In this document: positions 1-14,024 of the stretch, in pieces
Layout of the letters: the number at the start of each line of letters is the position of its first letter
Numbering within the stretch: position 1 is the stretch's first letter
NCBI GenBank assembly: GCA_050084985.1
Contig: JBITNC010000001.1
Location: 129,456,001 to 129,520,000 of the forward strand
Length of the DNA stretch: 64,000 bases
Direction of reading: 5' to 3'
Origin: Nageia nagi
Taxonomy: Eukaryota; Pinophyta
Made by a program: the position numbers and the translations under genes
Notes under the pieces: generated by a model
The model's input: only the letters and a program-made list of their open reading frames with translations
What the model was told of the DNA's origin: nothing
Databases searched by the model: none

Positions 1-575
1 TCAATAGTCATATTTGGATCTATAAGGAATGGTGCTTTATTTGGAAAGCTTGCTCTAGGGATTAAATTATTTTGATGTGAAAATTTTCACACAAGTAGTA
101 ATCCATTTTGTAGCTCATTTGATACTATATTTGCATATCCTCTTAAGATTCCCTTCACCATTATTTGAACCTATTCTACTTTATGTTAATCTCTAGGAAT
201 AATAGCATAATATAAAATGGATTCCTTTACTTGTAAAAGGATGATCAAATGTATTGAGATTCATATTTTCTACCATTTATTCAGAAACTAAGTTATCATA
301 ACTACATCTATTCATAAAAATCTAGTATACCTTACCTCTAGAGGAAAATCTAGTTCAGAAAATACTTCTCCTTTGTCAAGGCTCTTCAATCTTTTTTATA
401 ACTAATAGAATCCTTCTAACCATAAACTACTCTTCATCATTGGAAAAGTTTTCTTGTGAAGCATATTCTTTATATTTTCCTTTCACCTTTGACCAAATGT
501 GCTCAATTTTTCATACAATTTTTACTTTTGATGATTCCTCACATTTATATGCTTTGTGACCTTCTACTCCATTAT
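1..575 (-). pseudogene. Outer gypsy element G0: end of gag, protease, start of RT region
   Basis: Decayed minus-strand polyprotein of a Ty3/gypsy element, read right to left. At 541-570 is the second half of a gag zinc knuckle (VEGHKAYKC). At about 240-305 is a protease-like stretch (YDNLVSE, stop, MVENMNL) resembling the retropepsin region of chromoviruses, although the catalytic Asp-Ser/Thr-Gly is not clean. At 8-70 the residues LIPRASFPNKAP match the segment that precedes chromovirus reverse transcriptase. Several in-frame stops make it non-functional. The remaining RT, RNase H and integrase would lie left of the window. The upstream gag is at 14607-15630, separated by insertion of G1. The assignment rests on motif order; the lineage call (chromovirus-like, Reina/CRM/Tekay) is inference. 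Confidence 0.6.
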
Positions 576-1181
576 TACTATATAAGCTAAATAATGAATT
601 GCAATGAAAAAAAACTATTTTTTCTACAATATACATACTAATGTATGAATGAGAATAATTGTATAATTGTAATGTGATTGAATTCTTTTCTTTGCTAGAT
701 ATGAGGAATTGGGTCATGAATATATTCATCACCTAGATCCCATATGATATGACTCCAAAATAATGGCATCCATGCTATAGAATCAGCCTTTGCATGACAC
801 TAATATTTTTAGGAAAATGAGATCTAAAGATGAAATTAAAAAGCGTGAAGCATGATGAAGAGTGGATAATAGATCCTTAGATAGGTTATATTACAAAATA
901 CAATTATTTCTCATATGATGTGATGCTCATAAGTCAACCTATCTAATATAAAATTATCTAGTAGGGAATTCTTTTCTTTTGATATTCTTTCATAGCAATG
1001 TCTTGATCCTTTACATTTCTTGATATTTGCATGTATTACATATATTGAGGTGTATTTCTTGATATTTACATAAATTATATTGATTAAAATATTCTTTTTG
1101 ACCTTTTTCAGTACTTTTACATCTTTTATACCTAAAATATGATTTTTTTATTTTATTAATAATTATATTTTGTTGTATACA
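576..1181 (-). repeat. G1 3' LTR
   Basis: Matches 14025-14606 along its length, for example through the blocks around 660-760 and 14110-14210 and the shared end TACCTAAAATATGATTT. The inner edge is set by a polypurine tract (minus strand AAAGAGAGGAAAAA, about 1182-1196) directly before the minus-strand LTR start TGTATACAAC. Many substitutions and small gaps separate it from the 5' LTR, indicating an old insertion. Confidence 0.8.
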
Positions 1182-2559
<1,378 letters not shown>

Positions 2560-2560
<1 letters not shown>

Positions 2561-3640
2561 AAGCATTTGAGGTGTATGGCATTGAAATCTTTTGGTTCTT
2601 CTTTTCCATTCATTAAAGATAATTTATAATCTTCTAATCCTATAACTTCAACTACAACATATTATCCCACCCAATTTGGTTCAAACTTCCCTTTTATTTC
2701 ATCATTTATAATTATCTTATTGGTATTCTCTTTTAGCACAAAGTCTCATACTTGGAATGTTTTGATCTTGATCTTTTTTCAAATGATGTCTTTAACCTTG
2801 CATGATATACTTTCTTATGTTCGATAGCATGGATCTTCTTTTCATCAAATGCTTATAATTACTATAATCTTTCTTTCCTTACTTCTTCATATAGAATGTA
2901 TGCATGTAGCAAGATTCTCAAAAAGGGAATATGCAACTTAAGTGGTACAATAGACTCCTCATCATAAACTAATGAAACTAAAGTTGCCCTAGTAGCAGTC
3001 CTAATGCTTGTTCTATATGCCCAAAGTGCATAAGGAAATTGCTCATGCTAATCACTCTTGTATCTATTCCATATTTTAGATAATATGCTCTTGCTTTTCC
3101 TATTTGATGCTTTAGCCTGACCATTCCCTTGAGGATAATAAATAGAGAAAAAAATTTGAGTAATATGAAACTTATTACAAAAGGATTTCATGTCCTTACC
3201 TTTTAAATTTTTCCCATTATCCATGATCAACTATTATGGAACACTAGATCTTGTGATGATGTTTTCAATAAGGAATTTGATAATCTTTTCTTGTGTTATT
3301 GACTTCATTAGTGCAACCTCTACCCATTTTGTAGTATATTTAGTAGCTATAATGATGAACTTATGCCCTTATCTTGAGTGAGGATTAATCATTCCAATTA
3401 TATCTATGACCCAAATTATAAAATACCATGGTGAAACAACTAGATTAAGATCTTATGTTGTCACTTTTTCTAAATTAGAATGCTTTTAACATTCAATAGA
3501 ACTCTTTATGTGACTCTTATAATATTCTTCCATGGATTTCCAATAATATCCTTAATGTACAATGTTTTGGAAAATAAATACCATCCATAGACAATCATAT
3601 GCTTTCTTAAGTGCTATTGTAGTTTCATGATGTATAAGGC
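2560..3640 (-). pseudogene. G1 integrase
   Basis: Decayed Tat-type integrase on the minus strand. Downstream of a zinc-finger-like stretch, the catalytic core shows MIMDNGKNLKG (second Asp; 3195-3230) and YYPQGNGQAKASNR (about 3110-3155). The position of the catalytic Glu in the usual GQAEA context is Lys here. The following PYALWAYRTS segment and a basic C-terminal region agree with G4 and D. Multiple stops; not functional. Confidence 0.75.
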
Positions 3641-3899
3641 ATATCAAAAGAGATCCATAAAATGATCTTCTATACAAAACCTCACCAATAATAACATGTT
3701 TAAATATTGTCCATTTTAACCTTATATTTTCATTTCTATAAAAATAGTGTGAAATTATTTTATCTTTTATGTATTGATAAATATCAGCATACCATGGTGG
3801 AGTAGTTTCTACTTGAGTAACACAACAACCTCTACATCAATATCACTATCCACATAATATGGTATGTTTAAGTGCTTGATTTTGAGGATTATTTCTTCA

Positions 3900-5760
3900 T
3901 ATTATATCTCAATAGGAGCTAAAGAAGCAACACTTACCATTGCATCAACATACCTATTATTTATTCATGGGATATTTTCAATAGTATAATTGTCAAAATG
4001 ATGAAGAAGATCAATAACTACTAACTTGTATGGGTGCAATTTCTCATCTTTGGTATTATATATTTCATCAACTTGGTTAACAACAACATGTTAATCACCA
4101 TATATATGTAAATTCTTAATGTTGAGAAGAATAGTTGCTTTATATTTTTCCATATTGTTAGTGCATTCAAATCCATGTTTGTATGCCATAGGAATAACAT
4201 TATTTGAAGATGAAACCAATATTATACATGACCCTACTCTATATGTACACCTATAACCATCAAATTACAATGTCTAGGTCTAAGTTTCATCCTTTGTGAG
4301 ACACACAAACTCATGTGGGATCTCTCACTTATCTCCATAATGGTGCAGATTCTCTCCTCCATGGTCCATGCTATTGAGGTGATAGTACTACTCATAATCA
4401 TTTGATAACTCTTTATGGACAACAATTCCATTATTTTTGGGGAATTATACTATGAGATATACAATTACTTAGCCTTTTATAGATTTTTTCTTGACCACAT
4501 TTATGTCAAATTCTTGTAACAACATCATCCATTTAGCTACTCTTCCTAAGAAGTGTTCTTATCTCTAAGGTATTTAAGTGGATCAGTATGGCTAACAACA
4601 TAGGTTGTACAATCCCAAAGATAGTGCCTCAATCTTTCAATAGTAAATACAATACAAAGATAAATGTTTTTCATAAGTGTGTATCTTTTTTCATACTCTA
4701 AAAAGAGTTTTATTGAGATAGTAGATTACTCTTTCTTTCTTCTCATCATCTTATGGACATAACATTTCCCCCAAGATATATAATATGACTAAGCTATACA
4801 AATATGTTTCTTTGCTAATATCCATGGGAACCAAGATATGAAGATTAAGAAAGTATTGCTTAATATCTTCAAATGCATTTTGGCACTTTTCATACCACAA
4901 AATTTTCACATCTTTATTCAATAAATGAGTAAATGGCATGCACTTATCACGAAGTTGAGAAATGAATATTTTACAAAATTTATTTTTTCCTTGAAGACTT
5001 CTTAACTATTTTATATTTTTAAGAGGTGTAATACTAACAATAGATTTTATCTTTATTAGATCCACCTCAATACCTCTCTTTGAAACCATGAAGCTTAACA
5101 CTTTTCATGAAGTAACATCAAAAGCATATTTTTTAGGCTTTAATCTAAGTCGATACTTTTTACTAATACCAAATACCTCTTCTAAAATATGTAATTGATC
5201 TTATCCTTGCTTGAATTGAATTAAATATCATAAACATACTCCTCAACTAATTTTTGAATATGCTCATGAAACATTGTGATCATAGCATGTTGATAAATTT
5301 CTCCTACATTTTTTAGACCAAAAGGCATAACATTAAAACAAAAATTACCTATTGGTGTAGTTAAAGTTATTTTATGTTAATAATTTAAATTGATTAAAAT
5401 CGAATTATATACCAAAAATCCATCCATAAAAGATAAAGTATCATGACCAACAATACTATCCACAATCATATCAATATTTGGCAAAGTAAAATCATCTTTT
5501 TGAAAAGCATTGTTAGTATATCTAAATTAAATACAAATTATTATCTCTCTTATTAGTTTTGTGATAGGAAATAATGTTATCCATTCATTCTTAATAATCA
5601 ATAGGTCTAATAAAACTAGCATTCAAATATTTTTCAATCTCTTTCTTAATTAACAATGCTTTGGAAGGATGCATCTTTCTTGGTTTTTTATTAACATGTT
5701 TTTTGCCTTTATTTAGTGTTAAACTATGCATGACAAAAGATGAATCTAGAATATAAATAT
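3900..5760 (-). pseudogene. G1 reverse transcriptase and dual RNase H
   Basis: Right to left: RT about 5760-5200, with an NIDMIVDSIVGHDTLSFMDG segment and VMPFGLKNVG. The YVDD box is degenerate (YVYDI, then a stop). RNase H follows at about 5130-4500, including KDVKILWYEKCQNAFEDIK (4860-4915). A second, archaeal-type RNase H remnant lies at about 4000-4270 (VIPMAYKHGFECTNN). The second RNase H is characteristic of the Tat/Ogre group. Many stops and frameshifts. Confidence 0.75.
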
Positions 5761-5769
5761 CATAATAAT

Positions 5770-7258
5770 ACCATCTAATATTCTTATTATACTTAATGAA
5801 TTTATTTTTGTATGTCTATTTTTATTGTGTGTCAAGACCAGCTCCAATATTGAACATCTTTTCTTGGTCACTTATGCCAATGTTGATATCAAGCAACTCT
5901 TCAATAGGAAATGTCAACTCATCTTTATTTTGTAGTGAGGAAAGTAACTCTTGTAATCTAATAAATTCATGTTCTTTAGCTTCTCCATCATCAAATTGTT
6001 GTACTTTTAAAATCGTATTAAAATTTAACTCTTGTCCAAAATAGCCATATTGACTAAGAATATAGTTTGGTTTCCTTTTGATATTTTATTTAGGTAACTT
6101 AGAATGTATCCTTATATATTCAATTAGATTATCATTAGTAGAAAAATAATAAAATTGAAAAGGTACAATATCATCAATCCATAAATATTTATCAATGTCA
6201 TCACAAAGTTATATCATATTGCATTCTAAAATACACTTTATACATCTTAACTTTGGCTTAGTATTTTGATCACTCCCCAACCCCTTTTTATCTTTCAAAG
6301 AACCTAAATTAGTAGGAAAATAAGGGATCCCTAATCCTTATTTGCCTAATCCTCCCCCTTTGTAATTGCAAATTTATGTCATGTACTTTTTGCAAAAGGA
6401 CTAAAAAATAAATATAGATATTACTCAGATTATCTCTCATTATTTCAACTTTATAGGATTAGAAGTAGGAGATAACGATGTAAAAAAGTAAGAGTTATTT
6501 AATATTCCTTCAATTTCATAGTATGGATCCCCCATAACATAATGTGGGTGTTGTTCGAATTGCACTATTTTCATTCATCCAAAATCTGTAATAAAAACCA
6601 ACAAATCCAAGTTATGAATTCTTTACGTTCTCATGCATGCATATGTAATCGAAATTGTTATATATGCTTTAACCAATTTTGATTGAGCTTATTTGGAGAG
6701 ACATCAAAAAATTTAATATGATGCATATCTATTCCATCCAAATCCAAATTTTTCTAAATTACATATGGCATAAAGTTTAGGATTTGTAAGTATTGTGTAG
6801 AGTTCCCCTTCATATTCAAATTTCAAATGGCCATACATTGTAGGTGGGAATGCATCCATATCATGAATCTAAGGTCTTCCTAGTAGAAAATTGTAATAAA
6901 TTTTACCACTCATAACATGGAAGGAGGTTTCAATAGTTCATGGACCTAATGTGCACGAAAGAGAGATTATACCAAGAGCTATTTTGGATGAATTATCAAA
7001 TCTCCTAATACAAAAATTAGGCTCATACATGGTTGGGATTTTTACATCATTATTTTTTAGATCTTGTAAAAATTTATGGGAAAAATATTCACAACTAATT
7101 TGGGATCCACCATTGACCTTTTGATTTCCCAACCATCTATAATATAGGTGTAATGAAAAGGCCTAGGTTTTTAGAAATAACTTTTTTATTAAATTTTTTA
7201 GATTTGGAAAATTTGATTGTATTACATTCTTGAAGGGATAAGACTTTCTCATAATATA
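5770..7258 (-). pseudogene. G1 protease and linker region
   Basis: Minus-strand stretch between gag and RT. Near 7090-7110 is a DGGS-like protease remnant (MVNGGSQIS-type reading in a 64-codon open frame at 6938-7132). It is followed by LGRPWIHDMDAFPPTMYGHL at about 6830-6890, which matches LGRPWIDDMEGVASTLH in D and WLHDMDAITSTLHGCLKF in G4. A G-patch-like stretch (GEGLGK, then GLGIP; about 6310-6360) matches GGGLGRNEQGMP in G4. Its right end is the copia G2 insertion. Confidence 0.65.
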
Positions 7259-7718
7259 TGAAGTTATTCAATAATTTTAAATAAGTGAATTACATAAGCA
7301 ATTCAACTCTACAACTCAAATGGTGAAATGCACTCAATAATGGAAACTTGAGAATTTACAAAAACACCCACAAAGTTTATTGAGAATGGATTTCACACAC
7401 TTCTACAACATTACATTTTGCAATTACATCAACATACATAGTAAAGACTATAGGTGACCTTTACCCTTCAATTTACAATTTGGAAAAATACAAAATACAT
7501 GAAATGAAATTATAGGACACCAAAAAATGACACACATAGGAAATGCTACAAGCTAGATGGATGGTTGGTTGGAACTAATTGGTGGGCCAATCACAGGTTG
7601 GAGTAACTAGTCTATAGCATATTAGTTTGTAAATAGATAAAAAGAATTCAAAATAGAGAACATAAATTTTACACAAAATTTGATGTTTTAAGTTTTCTTA
7701 AGGTCTTCAATGTCTTCA
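7259..7718 (-). repeat. G2 3' LTR
   Basis: 460 bp with TG and CA termini, matching 12050-12508 throughout. Its inner end abuts the polypurine tract (minus strand AGCAAGGGGGAGTA, 7719-7732). Confidence 0.95.
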
Positions 7719-7732
7719 TACTCCCCCTTGCT

Positions 7733-8300
7733 GATAAGAGGACCAATAATCATGTCTCTTAATAGGACAAATTGAGATCTTGCCACTAATTATGTGAATA
7801 TATCCACCACTTGATCTTGTGTTGGACAATACCATAATTTCACTATCCCCTTATCCACCACGTTCTGGAAGAAATGAGTCTTCAAATTAAAGTTTTTTGT
7901 TCTAGAATGATGGATAGGTTTTTATGCCAACTTGATGGCACTTTGGTTGTCATAAAAAATTATTATTTTTTAAGTTTTCTCCTCTCTAATTTCCTTCAAC
8001 ACCTTCCTCAACCATAGTGCTTATGTTGAAGCACTTGTTATTATTACATATTCAGCTTAGTACTTAAAATAGCTACAATGAATTATTTTGTAGAGCTCCA
8101 TGATATTAGAATTGATCCAAGAGAGAAGAAATTCCCACTTTTCCTCTTTCTATCATCCAGATTGTTGCTCCAATTACTATCATTGAAACTTATGAGTTTA
8201 AGCTTGGAATTACATGTATAATGTATTCCATAGTTTATTGTTCCTTTCACATATCAGAGTATTCTCTTCATTTACTTGAGGTGTACAATTGATGGATCAC
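7733..8300 (-). pseudogene. G2 RNase H
   Basis: The region between RT and polypurine tract where copia RNase H lies. Translation is fragmented, but YTCNSKLKLISFNDS-like and WLRKVLKEI-like phrases on the minus strand agree with copia RNase H order. Support is mainly positional. Confidence 0.55.
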
Positions 8301-9240
8301 TCATGTCTCTTGCAACCAATGATACATTAAATTAAAAATCTGGTCTTATGTTTGTTAGGAACATAAGGCTTGCAACAATGCTTCTATATTGTTTCTTGTT
8401 CACTTTTGGTTCTCCATCTTCCTTGCAAAGGTGTTCTCCATGAGTTGTAGGTGTTGCAATAGGTGTACAATTCTCCATTTTGAATATTTTTAACATATTT
8501 CTTACATATTTGGATTGAGACACAAAAATTTCATGTTGTGTTTGATGTACCTCTAAACCAAGAGAGTAGCTCATCAAACCAAGATCCTTCATTTCAAACT
8601 CAACCATCATTTGAGTTTTGAAATGTTCATTTATTTTGTTATTATTTCCCATGAAGATAAAATCATCTAAATATAAGAAAATAATAAAAATATCAATACC
8701 ATTTTTCTTAAAATACAAGGTAGGTTTAGTTACACTTCTTTGAAAGCCAACAATTTGAAGTATACATCAATTCTTGTATACCAACCTCTTGGAGCTTGCT
8801 TTAGCACATACAGTGCCTTTTTGAGCTTGTATACATGATCTTATTTTCCAAAAACCTTAAAACCTTGAGGTTGTGCTACATACACCTCTTCATTAATGTA
8901 CCCATTTAGAAATGCACTTTTCACATCCATGTATTGGACTATCCAACTTTTGCTTACAGAAAAAGAAAGTCCCAATCTAATTATTTCTTGCCTTGCAACT
9001 AGTGGAAATGTTTCTTCAAAATCCACTCTATACTATTGAGTGAATCCCTTTTCCACTAGTTTTACTTTATATCTTTCAATACTCCCATCACTCTTACATT
9101 TTTTTTGTACACCCATTTTGAACCAACCACTTTCTTACCTTTGGACAACTCACAAAGTTCCCAAGTATCATTCCTCTCAAAAGCATCAATCTCCTCCTCC
9201 ATATATTGCATCAAAACACCATTAGAACAAACTTATTCAT
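8300..9240 (-). pseudogene. G2 reverse transcriptase
   Basis: Copia RT read right to left: VVGSKWVYKKN near 9110; MDVKSAFLNGYINEEVYVAQ (8860-8960), holding the first catalytic Asp; YLDDFIFMGNN (8640-8690), the Y-x-D-D box; and EMKDLGLMSYSLGLEV further on. Broken by stops between 9030 and 9240 and near 8720-8840. Confidence 0.92.
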
Positions 9241-9682
9241 AACAATATGGCTCAATAATAGTATTATTTGAAATAAGAATATAATTTTAAATAGAAAAAA
9301 GTGCATAATTTACCATTTCACCTTTGGGCTCTCCATTATCTTCATCTCCATAAATTTGGATGCTCTCTAGTCTTGCAACTAGATTTTGCATTTATTGAGT
9401 TTGGCTTCTTGTGATTCTTCTCATAGTGTTTCCATATATAATTTTACTTTATGGATGATCCTTCATCCATATCTTTCCTTTTTTTCCTTGATTCAACAAT
9501 CTTGCATTGGGTGAACTTGGTGCACTCACACTTTTTGGTGGTGTAGTTGAGCTAGATGGTCTTGGTGAGCTTGGAGCACTCACATTTGGTGGTTTTCCTT
9601 TAATTTTCTATGTCACAACATGGATGGGCTTTGCTTTTCCTACTACTTTCTCCTCCAAATTCTCTTCTTCAACAACACTCTA

Positions 9683-10420
9683 CTATAATTTTTTATTATT
9701 GTACTCTCCCCCTTCATCAAAAATTGCATATCTAGACATAATTATCTTGTGGCTCTTGGGATTATAGAATTTGTAAGCTTTTGAATGATCAAAATATCCT
9801 ATAATCACACAAGGCTCAAATTTGGCATCCAACTTCCTCCTTTTTTCATCATGTACATGCACATATAAAAGACACCCAAACACTCTCAAATGTTCCAAAT
9901 TTGGTTTTCTTTCAAACCAAGATTCATAGGAGGTAATTTTTTCCAAGCTTCTTGTAGGAGATCAGTTCAAAATATATACTTATATCCTTATTTCTTCAGC
10001 CAAAAAAATGTTGGATAATTTTTTACTTTGCATCATGCTTCTTTCCATCTCAACAAGAGTCCTATTTTTCCTTTTTACTACACCATTTTTTTGTGGTGTG
10101 TAGGGAGAGGTAAGATGTTTCCTAATGCCATTCTCTTTACAAAATTGGAAAAAATCATTACTAATATATTTTCCTCCTCTATCACTTATAAAATATTTCA
10201 TATTATGACCACTTTACTTCTCAAAAAATATTTTGAATTCTTTAAAACAATCAAATGCTTCATATTTACTTTTGATAAAAAAAAAACCCAACACATTATA
10301 GTGAAATCATTAATAAAGGTGATAAAGTAAGAGGATTTACAAAATGTTTGATTTTACATAGGCCTATAATGTCAGTATGGACCAATTATAGAGGATTTTT
10401 TGCTCTCCATGCTTCATCCA
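9683..10420 (-). pseudogene. G2 integrase
   Basis: Open frames 9980-10201 and 9683-9946 carry copia integrase core motifs: SDRGGKYISNDF (second catalytic Asp), then SPYTPQKNGVVKRKNRTLVE. In that last motif the usual catalytic Glu of GVVERKNR is Lys. Downstream is WFERKPNLEHLRVFGC, the conserved KP-L-x-x-L-R-x-F-G-C motif. The frame is broken between these blocks. Confidence 0.9.
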
Positions 10421-10447
10421 TTGGGAACTTTCCCCTTGCTTGCTTTC

Positions 10448-10961
10448 CTAGTGCACACCTTCACACACATCTTTAATGTATTCTACTTGTGGTAGCCCTC
10501 TCACCAATGCTGAAAGAGTTTTCAAACTTTGAAAATTCAAGTTACCAAGCCTCATATGCCAAAGTGTACTTTTTTCTTCAATCCCCAAAAATACATGGCC
10601 CCCATATTTCTCAAGAAATTTTATTGGAAAGAGTTTATTTTCATTAATATGAATAGTAGTCACAAGCCTTTCACCATAATTTTTATCATAAAGTTTACAC
10701 ATTTTATCTTCAAATGCCAATTTATAATTGTTTTCTAGCATTTGGCCAATACTTAGCAAAATCTATCACAAATTTGGAGTGTAGTAAATATATTTTACCT
10801 TCATGATTCCCTTCTTTTTTGGAACTTGCATCTCTCCTTTGCCAACAATATCCAATCTCTTTTTCATATCCCAATCTCACATTGGATTTGTAGGAGTAAT
10901 CAATTGAAGAGAGCAAGGATTTTTCATCAATCATGTGGTTTGAACACCCACTATCCAACAA
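10448..10961 (-). pseudogene. G2 protease and GAG-pre-integrase domain
   Basis: The protease begins with LDSGCSNHM (about 10930-10960), the copia D-S-G active site. A frameshift follows, then the GAG-pre-integrase domain containing STLWHMRLGNLNFQSLKTL (10500-10570). Two overlapping open frames (10722-10961 and 10448-10759) cover the region. Confidence 0.88.
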
Positions 10962-11142
10962 CCAAGTTTCATCTTCAAGTTTTTAAAAATCTATAATTGA
11001 TAGGAATAATTGTTCTTCACCATATCCATGCTCTTCTTCTCCATAATTTGTTTCTTTGCCTTCATGTTCTTGCTTCATTCTATATTCATACTCAATATGG
11101 CCAAACTTATTATAGTAATAACATTGCATATTCCTTTTATAT

Positions 11143-11982
11143 TTACCTATACCTCCCTCTTTCAGAGTGTCTCCCCCTTGATGATGATGCTAGTTCATTT
11201 TTTGAGTTTTTCTCTCTTCCTTTTCCTCTTCCTCTTCCAAAAGAGCCTCTTCTTCCTCCTTCTTTGGATATGTATCTTCCTCTTGCACCTCTACCTTGTC
11301 CTCTTCCTTGTCCTTCATTTTCTTTAATTGTGAAGGATTGCTCATCATTGTTGCTTGGCCTTGATCTTTGCCTTTTCAATATTATTTCTTCATTTGATAT
11401 AAGAGAGCCAATTAAATTATCAATTTCCATGGTAGAGAGGTCTTTTGTTTCTTCAAGAATGAGTGTAGCATGATCAAATTTTTCTATTAAGGTTCTCAAA
11501 ACCTTCTTGATGATAACCTCCTTATCTATCTTCTCTCCAAAAGTGGTCATTTTATTGATTATGGCTTTCACTCTCACACAATAATCTCCTACATTCTCCT
11601 TCTCTTCCTACTACATTTTCTCAAACTACCTTCTCAATGTTTGGAGTTTCACTTCTTTCACTTTAAGTCTCCCTTAGTATCCATATCTCAATACTTCCCA
11701 TGTTGACTAGGCTGAGACACAAGCTGATATTTTGGGGAATATGCTCTTGTCTAAAGCTACTTGAATGAAGGACATAGCCATTGAGTTTTGTCTCTCATTC
11801 TCCTTTTCTTCCTTCTTTTCCTTTGTACTAAAGGTACTCCAATCTATAGGATCATTGTATCCAACTAATATAATATCCTAGTAGACTTTTGCCTTTAGGA
11901 GAGTCTTCATCTAGACACTACAATGCTCATATTCACTCCCATTGAAATCTAGAATGGTGATTGAATTTGAGTTGTCAACCAT
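11143..11982 (-). pseudogene. G2 gag (UBN2-type)
   Basis: Starts with ATG at 11982 (MVDNSNSITILDFNGSEYEH), the usual copia gag opening. After several stops and frameshifts it continues into an open 144-codon frame (11143-11577) with VKAIINKMTTFGEKI and a DHATLILEETKDLSTMEID stretch, as in UBN2 gag proteins. It ends in an RG-rich tail (GRGQGRGARGRY and similar) of nucleic-acid-binding type. The expected zinc knuckle region at about 11080-11140 (sense EYGQY-like) is degraded. Confidence 0.85.
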
Positions 11983-12031
11983 GTCTTCTCTTCTCTTTTT
12001 GGAAAATCTTGTTGAACCCAAACTGATCCAA

Positions 12032-12047
12032 CACTACTTTGATACCA
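12032..12047 (-). other. G2 primer-binding site (initiator Met tRNA)
   Basis: The minus strand reads TGGTATCAAAGTAGTG, which differs from the canonical TGGTATCAGAGC at one of the first twelve bases. It lies two bases inside the 5' LTR, the usual copia arrangement. Confidence 0.9.
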
Positions 12048-12049
12048 AA

Positions 12050-12508
12050 TGAAGTTATTCAATAATTTTAAATAAGTGAATACCTAAGCAATTCAACTCT
12101 ACAACTCAAATGGTTAAGTGCACTCAATAGTAGAAACTCAAGAATTCACAAATTACCCATAAATTTTATTGAGAATGGATTTCACACACTTCTACAACAT
12201 TACATTTTGCAATTACATCAACATATATATTAGAGTCTATAGGTGAACTTTACCCTTTAGTTTACAGTCTCAAAAAACATAAAATATATGAAATTAAATG
12301 ACAAGACACCAAAAAATGACACACACAAGAAATATTACTATTCAATAGGATAGTTAGTTGGAACTAACTAATGGGTCGATCAAAGGTTGGACTAACTAGT
12401 CTGCAGTTGTATCAATTTGTAGATAAAGAAGTAGAATTGAAAATAGAGAACATGAATTTTACTCAAAATTTGATGTTTTAAGTTGCCTTGAGGTCTTAAA
12501 TGTCTTCA
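12050..12508 (-). repeat. G2 5' LTR
   Basis: 459 bp, partner of 7259-7718. On the minus strand it starts TGAAGACATTTAAGACC and ends AATAACTTCA, followed two bases later by the primer-binding site. Confidence 0.95.
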
Positions 12509-13960
12509 ATATATAGCAACAATAATATTTATGGGAACTTCCTCTTTTCTAAACAATTCATATAAGATATCCTTATGTTGTATTGAAGTACTAATAAGAT
12601 CATATAAGTTAATCTTGGGAGGAGTGATTTTTAATTGATCTATCATGTTATAATATTTAGGATCAATTGGGAGACTTACTTATTTAGTAGTGATAGGATT
12701 TTGAATGGATCTTAGATGTCCCAAGCAAATTGTAAAAAAACATTCTTCATCTATCGATATGACATTGGCTGATTATTGTTGAGTAGAAAGTTGTGTATCC
12801 TTTACTTCATACTTCCCTTGTGTAATAAGATCTAGAATAGCATTCTCCAAAGGATTGCATTGATTTGTAATGTGCCCTCTTCTTTGATGATAATATTAAT
12901 AAGATTCTTAGTTTTCAAAATTCACACTATCATATTGGGTTGTTCTATCCATCAATTTCAGCAATCCTTTCTTGATAAGACCCTGCAAAATAAACCTTGG
13001 AGGAATAGTAAAAGTATATTTATAGTCTCTTTGTATATCAAATCTAGTTGAAGTAGGTGCCTCAATCATATTCACATTCTTTTTTTTTCTTTTTAGAACA
13101 ATACTTTTTATCATCTTTATAATATAAATTGGATGTATACTTGAGTATCCCAAGCTCAAGCAAAACTCTTTTTTATGCCAATACTCTTTTTGTAATTATG
13201 CCAAATCCCATTCCAATATAATCAAGTACATATTGCTTAATAACTAGAAGAATAAATTTGACAAAAAAACCATAAATCTTAGCTTCATCTAATTTATTTC
13301 TTATGGATTTCCATACCTTTTTTAATCTTGTAATGTAATTATCTAGTGCTTCATTGGACCTTGACACAAGGCACATAATTTTGTAATGATGGATTCCTCT
13401 TTGATGGTGTGCTTATATTGATTCATGAATGATTTGACTAATGACTTTAAAGAATAAATTAAATTTGGTGACAAGTTGTAGAATAATTAACTAGTGATAC
13501 CCTTCAAACACCTTAGGAAATTTTTTGCCATCAATGTTTCTTCAGATCCCAATTTAAACAAGAAATCCTTCTAAAAGCTTACAAGATGTTGTTTCGGGTC
13601 CTAATTATGGTTGAACATATCAAACTTGGGGGAATTTAGGTCAAGTCATAGGGGAAAGTTGTAGATCTCTTCTAACAAGGGTGAAGTGAATACATCATCA
13701 TAGTCTTCATGCTTCTATTGGGATCTCTATTGATTCTCAATATTTGATACTCTTTCAACTAGGGTGGTATTGGGAGAATTTTGATTGGTACTTATGGAAT
13801 ATTTTGATATTGTTGCAACAAAATTCATTTCAATCATCTTCTTGAATTAAGGCACTATGAATTTCTCTATTTCCTCTTGGAGCTACTGAGTAATATCCAT
13901 ATTTATGATGTTAAAGCCTTTAAAATAAGTAGATGATGATTTTGATGATGTGGGATACAT
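12509..13960 (-). pseudogene. G1 gag
   Basis: Gag of G1 on the minus strand, upstream of the G2 insertion. From the right it contains a decayed N-terminal region, a capsid-like segment (about 13300-13600) and, at 12820-12900, the knuckle-like motif YYHQRRGHITNQCNPLENAI followed by LDLITQGKYEV. This is nearly the same as HQKKGHATNFCKSLEMAM in G4. Stops and frameshifts break it into short frames (12908-13159, 13173-13376). Confidence 0.75.
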
Positions 13961-14024
13961 CATAGAATTGTGCAAGATCTTGTCTATGAGGGAAAGATTG
14001 CTCAAAATAGTGAGTTCACTAATA

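Larger units (their letters stand above)
7259..12508 (-). mobile_element. G2: Ty1/copia element inserted in G1
   Basis: Complete structure on the minus strand: 5' LTR 12050-12508, primer-binding site, gag, protease, integrase, RT, RNase H, polypurine tract, 3' LTR 7259-7718. Length is 5250 bp. It is flanked by the perfect 5-bp duplication ATATA (7254-7258 and 12509-12513), which proves insertion as a unit into G1. All domains are present in copia order (integrase before RT) but carry stops and frameshifts. By eye the LTRs are roughly 85-90% alike, so the insertion is old. Confidence 0.95.

Noticed and set aside
10997-11473. 158-codon plus-strand frame opposite the copia gag
   Set aside because: It mirrors the RG-rich gag tail on the minus strand, which has clear motifs.
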